From UBA5018 sp947463165 (GTDB lineage Bacteria > Cyanobacteriota > Cyanobacteriia > PCC-6307 > Cyanobiaceae), in assembly GCA_943371245.1 (NCBI GenBank), contig CALRTY020000005.1:148565-212564 (forward strand): a DNA stretch of 64,000 nucleotides, given 5' to 3'. Made by a program: the position numbers and the translations under genes. This document shows positions 60,814-64,000 of this stretch, piece by piece (the first letter of the stretch is position 1; each line of letters begins with the position of its first letter). The notes beneath the pieces were generated by a model. It saw nothing but the letters and a program-made list of their open reading frames with translations, did not search any database and was not told the origin of the DNA.

Positions 60814-63800
60814 TGGCCACATTTAATGCCTGTCAAAGCTGTGGATTCGACATTGCCAATGGATTTAAATTTTGTGGCAACTGTGGCAAGCCAGTAAATA
60901 ATTCTGCGGGTATATCTGGGCTGGAGATCACGGCAGAGCGGCGAAATCTGATTTTAATGTTTTGCGATCTAGTGGGATCCTCTGCGCTGGCGGAGAGGCT
61001 AGATCCAGAAGACATGCTCCAGGTGATTAACAACTACCAGACGGTATGCGCAGATATTGTGGGCAACCATGGCGGCCATGTCGCCCAGTATCTCGGCGAT
61101 GGCATTCTGATTTACTTTGGATATCCTCGCGCCCAGGATAATGACGCGGAAAGAGCTGTGCTCTGTGCTCTAGATATTCAAAAAGCGATAGCTGACAGTA
61201 GCCGGATTGGGGAGGTCGCCGTTCGGGCTCGCATTGCTCTGCATAATGGCCAGGTGGTGGTGGGCCCCTTGGCTGGACAGGCCAATGGCCGAGCATTGGC
61301 CATTGGCGAAGCCCCCAACTTGGCGGCCCGCCTGCAAAAACTGGCAGCGCCTGGAGAGGTGGTGGTCTCCGAGTCGCTGCGGCGGCTGCTAGCGGCGCAA
61401 ATCGTGACCCAACCCATGGGACTGCACCAGCTCAAGGGCATTGATAAACCCATAGAAGTATATCGAATCTGCGGCATTAATAGCGCCGCCACCAGGTTAA
61501 TGCCGCAATCGAACTTTTTGTTGGGTCGCGAACAGGAGCTGCGGCAGATAAGCGAATGTTGGCGGGATGCGGCTACAGGCAGGCCGCAGATGCTGTTGTT
61601 GCGTGGCGAGCCGGGCATCGGCAAGTCACGCCTGATCAATGCCATCAAGGAGCAACTGGCGAAAGAGCAGGTGACTGCGCTGGCCATGGCCTGCACTCCG
61701 CTCACCAAAGATACGGCCTTCTTCCCAATCATTGAGCTGATTAGATCAAGGCTACAACTTAATAATTTGCCCCTGGGAAAGCAACTAGATAAGCTACATC
61801 AATTCCTCGGGCAAATTGGCCTGCTCACTGAAGACAACTTGCCCCTGCTGGCCCGGCTATTGACAAGGTCAAATCGCGATAACCCTTGGCCTGGGCAATC
61901 ATTGTCCCCTCAAAGACAGCGGCTGCTTACCATGGGGCTGTTGGCGGAATTGCTGCGGCGCTTGTCCAGTCAGTCGCCACTACTATTAGTGCTTGAAGAT
62001 CTGCATTGGGCTGATAACTCCACTTTGGATTTATTGCATCATTGCATTGAAGATTTTGATCGGGAACCTGTCCTGTTGATTGCTAGTGCAAGACCGGAGT
62101 TCAATCCTTCCTGGTTGACATCGAGAAATATCTACAGGGTTGAACTCGAAGCCCTATCAGTGCTGGCCGCCGGCCAGCTTATTTATTACATAGTTGGTGG
62201 CGCGGACTGGCCGATCGAGCTGGTGCGATTAATTCGACAACGAGCCGGCGGTAATCCTCTGTTTCTAGAGGAAATTACTAGATTTGTGATGGAGCAGAGC
62301 CTGGCAAGTACCGATTCAGATCTAGCATTATCAACCAAGCAGGCGATCGCTAAGTTGGTGCCATCGTCGATGGAATCAGCGATGATGGCTCGCCTGGATC
62401 GGCTAGGCCCGGCAAAGGCAACGGTTCAGATAGCAGCCATCATTGGCCGGGAATTTTCCTTATCACTACTAGAGGCAATCACTAAGATTGACCGATTAGA
62501 ATTGTTATCTGGCCTTGAAGAGGCCCAGGCGGCGGGCCTTCTCTATAGCCATGGAGGCCGGGACAACCAGTTTGCCTTTAAGCATGCATTAATCCAGGAT
62601 GTGGCATGTAATTCGTTGCTAAATAGCACCAGGGCCTCTTATCATGCGCAGATTGCTGATGCAATTGCTCAGGATTTTGCCGACCTGGTGCTTGAGCGTC
62701 CTGATCTTTTGGCCCACCACCTGTCTGGGGCCGGTCGTTATCTGGAGGCTGCCTGGCAGTGGCTAGCGGCGGGTAAGGCTTCCGCCAAGCGCGGTGCGGC
62801 AGTTGAGGCCTTGGACCAGCTGCAGTGCGGTCTTGCCGATCTGGCTGCCCTGTCGGCCGATCAAGGGCAGCAAGAGTGTGAGTTGATGTTGCTCCAAGAG
62901 CTATTGCCAGTGAAAATGGTGGTCTATGGCTGGGCAGCTCCCCGCATCAGCAGCACCTGCTGCCGGGGCCTGGAAATTTTGCAATCCCTGGGCCGCCAGA
63001 ATGAGGGTTATCCATTTCTGTGGGGGCTGTGGTCGAATCGTTTTGTGAGCGGTCAATTAAACCAGGCCGAACAGACGGCAATGGAGCTACAGAAAATTGC
63101 TTTACACGCGAACGTGCCGATGCTAAGTACAACGGCTCTTCACGCAGATTCCTATACCGCCCTCTACCGGGGGGAGTTCACAAAGGCCATCCATGGTGCC
63201 AGGAAAATTGTCGAGGGTTTTGATTTAAATCAGGAGCTACAAATAACCGGTGTTTTTCAATTGTCATCTGCTGTTTGCATGCAAAAAGTTGTTGCCACCT
63301 GTCTGTGGATGCAAGGCAAGCAGCAGGAGGCCTGGGGGCAAGCCGTGGAGATGGTTAAGTTTTCCAGGCAGCTCAACCATGGACCAAGCTATGCTTGTGC
63401 CCTTGCTTTTTTGCTTCACTTTAAGGCTTACGCCTGTGATTGGGAGGGCATAGTCAAGGTAGCCAATCAGCTGTCTCAGGTGGCATTGACAGAGGGCTTT
63501 GACCTCTGGACCGCCTTGGCCTCTATGTATCGCAAGGCGGCTTTGTCTTATTTAAATCCTGGATGCCTCGATAAGTTTCTTGATGCCAGAAAAAGTTTTC
63601 GACATACTAATGCCTACTGTGTTGAAGGTACGGCTGCAATGTTTACCACTGATTTGTTGGTGCGCCATGGAAGACACGAGGAGGCGCTCGCATTGAATCA
63701 AGAATCTGAGGAGTTGATGCTGCAGTGGAAAATTGGCTTAATGCTGCCCGATCTCTATCGCGTGCGCGGCCATGCCCTGTGGAAGCTGCGCCAGCTTGAT

Positions 63801-63887
63801 CAGGCCCAAACTGCCTACGAGCAGGCGGTGCAATGCGCCCAGGGCCAGGGAGCCCCCACTACCAGCAAAGTTGTCCGCCCTGGCTGA
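60813..63887 (+). CDS. Zinc-ribbon, class III adenylate/guanylate cyclase, AAA ATPase and TPR-like protein, 3' end truncated
   Basis: 1024 residues from ATG 60813. An N-terminal zinc ribbon (CQSCGFDIANGFKFCGNCGK) precedes a class III cyclase domain (about 45-220) with metal Asp residues in LMFCDLVGSSALAERLDP and AQYLGDGILIYFGYP, and GEAPNLAARLQ. Then an ATPase with Walker A RGEPGIGKSRLINAI near residue 264 and LVLEDLHWADNSTLDLLHHC, and helical TPR-like repeats. The family usually continues past YEQAVQCAQGQGA with more helices; here it ends in TTSKVVRPG, followed at once by an IS3-type reading frame, so the end is probably lost to an insertion. Coupled to the 62-aa ORF upstream. Confidence 0.85.
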   Translation: MATFNACQSCGFDIANGFKFCGNCGKPVNNSAGISGLEITAERRNLILMFCDLVGSSALAERLDPEDMLQVINNYQTVCADIVGNHGGHVAQYLGDGILIYFGYPRAQDNDAERAVLCALDIQKAIADSSRIGEVAVRARIALHNGQVVVGPLAGQANGRALAIGEAPNLAARLQKLAAPGEVVVSESLRRLLAAQIVTQPMGLHQLKGIDKPIEVYRICGINSAATRLMPQSNFLLGREQELRQISECWRDAATGRPQMLLLRGEPGIGKSRLINAIKEQLAKEQVTALAMACTPLTKDTAFFPIIELIRSRLQLNNLPLGKQLDKLHQFLGQIGLLTEDNLPLLARLLTRSNRDNPWPGQSLSPQRQRLLTMGLLAELLRRLSSQSPLLLVLEDLHWADNSTLDLLHHCIEDFDREPVLLIASARPEFNPSWLTSRNIYRVELEALSVLAAGQLIYYIVGGADWPIELVRLIRQRAGGNPLFLEEITRFVMEQSLASTDSDLALSTKQAIAKLVPSSMESAMMARLDRLGPAKATVQIAAIIGREFSLSLLEAITKIDRLELLSGLEEAQAAGLLYSHGGRDNQFAFKHALIQDVACNSLLNSTRASYHAQIADAIAQDFADLVLERPDLLAHHLSGAGRYLEAAWQWLAAGKASAKRGAAVEALDQLQCGLADLAALSADQGQQECELMLLQELLPVKMVVYGWAAPRISSTCCRGLEILQSLGRQNEGYPFLWGLWSNRFVSGQLNQAEQTAMELQKIALHANVPMLSTTALHADSYTALYRGEFTKAIHGARKIVEGFDLNQELQITGVFQLSSAVCMQKVVATCLWMQGKQQEAWGQAVEMVKFSRQLNHGPSYACALAFLLHFKAYACDWEGIVKVANQLSQVALTEGFDLWTALASMYRKAALSYLNPGCLDKFLDARKSFRHTNAYCVEGTAAMFTTDLLVRHGRHEEALALNQESEELMLQWKIGLMLPDLYRVRGHALWKLRQLDQAQTAYEQAVQCAQGQGAPTTSKVVRPG

Positions 63888-63917
63888 CCGATCCACCAGG
63901 GGGCCCAACCATGACTG

Positions 63918-64000
63918 ATGCAATCGCCTTACGACCCCGAGCTGCGGGCTGAGATCCGCCAACGGATGAGCCCACCAAACCGTGAAAGCGTGGCTGAAAT
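63918..64000 (+). mobile_element. Start of an IS3-type transposase OrfA (cut by window edge)
   Basis: ATG 63918 opens MQSPYDPELRAEIRQRMSPP, then NRESVAE. This matches the N-terminus of OrfA-type helix-turn-helix transposase proteins of the IS3 group, in which a YSPELRAEI-RMSPPNRxSV core recurs. The rest lies outside the window. The left end of the element probably lies between 63850 and 63887; a TGACCGATCC at 63885 would suit the TG-starting ends of IS3 elements. Confidence 0.55.

Overview
The window comes from an alpha-cyanobacterium of the picocyanobacterial type (Synechococcus/Cyanobium-like). The evidence is photosystem II psb30, two parts of the aerobic chlorophyll cyclase (acsF and ycf54), ycf20/DUF565, other cyanobacteria-specific families (DUF2996, DUF6761), and at least six GCGATCGC (HIP1) palindromes (17707, 35794, 37931, 51208, 59146, 62343). 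Core genes are GC-rich and tightly packed. Accessory gaps are more AT-rich and full of repeats.

Layout. 1-3.7 kb: minus-strand cluster tldD-tldE-fmt. 3.7-4.6 kb: a decayed stretch with an IS66 transposase remnant. 4.6-10.1 kb: minus-strand block (RNB-family protein, ubiX, membrane protein, DUF2996, acsF). 10.2-11.7 kb: two half-size UPF0016 cation exchangers and a Cys-cluster protein. Then psb30, recJ, cbbY, ycf20, rpmF and ftsH. 18.5-24 kb: accessory region with a small secreted Cys protein, a pentapeptide-like ORF, a YadA-like trimeric autotransporter, a decayed repeat tract and a bicupin protein. 24-32 kb: moaD-like/thrC, a UPF0182 membrane protein, class II aldolase, a 37-aa protein and a Gfo/Idh/MocA oxidoreductase. 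32-40 kb: second accessory region with an RHH protein, an AraC regulator, an orphan CheB-CheR-PAS protein and another secreted Cys protein. 40-53.5 kb: a DEAD-box helicase, then an overlapping recC-recB-recD operon with a metallophosphatase upstream and a cupin downstream. 53.7-59.8 kb: pdxJ-ycf54, plsC, bolA-grxD, an atypical response regulator and small conserved proteins. 59.8-64 kb: a zinc-ribbon/cyclase/ATPase signalling protein whose 3' end runs into an IS3-type transposase.

Genes that act together: acsF and ycf54 (chlorophyll cyclase, about 49 kb apart here), tldD/tldE, the paired hemi-exchangers, bolA/grxD (Fe-S handling), thrC with a sulfur-carrier-like protein, and recBCD with recJ.

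Two unexplained sequence signals stand out. (1) Short tandem repeats are very common. Inside genes the unit length is always a multiple of three (12, 15, 18, 33 bp), giving in-frame low-complexity inserts in RecJ, RecD, RecB (three places), the DEAD-box helicase, TldD and the bicupin. In gaps, units of 9, 15, 16, 21 and 45 bp occur. (2) A 120-bp element with inverted ends occurs three times in accessory gaps (21332, 32494, 35234). Other leads are an RNase II/R homologue that has lost its catalytic residues, a receiver domain without its phospho-Asp, an FtsH without a first membrane segment, and an IS boundary at the end of the cyclase gene. No tRNA, rRNA or CRISPR array was seen. All calls rest on reading the sequence; no database search was run.
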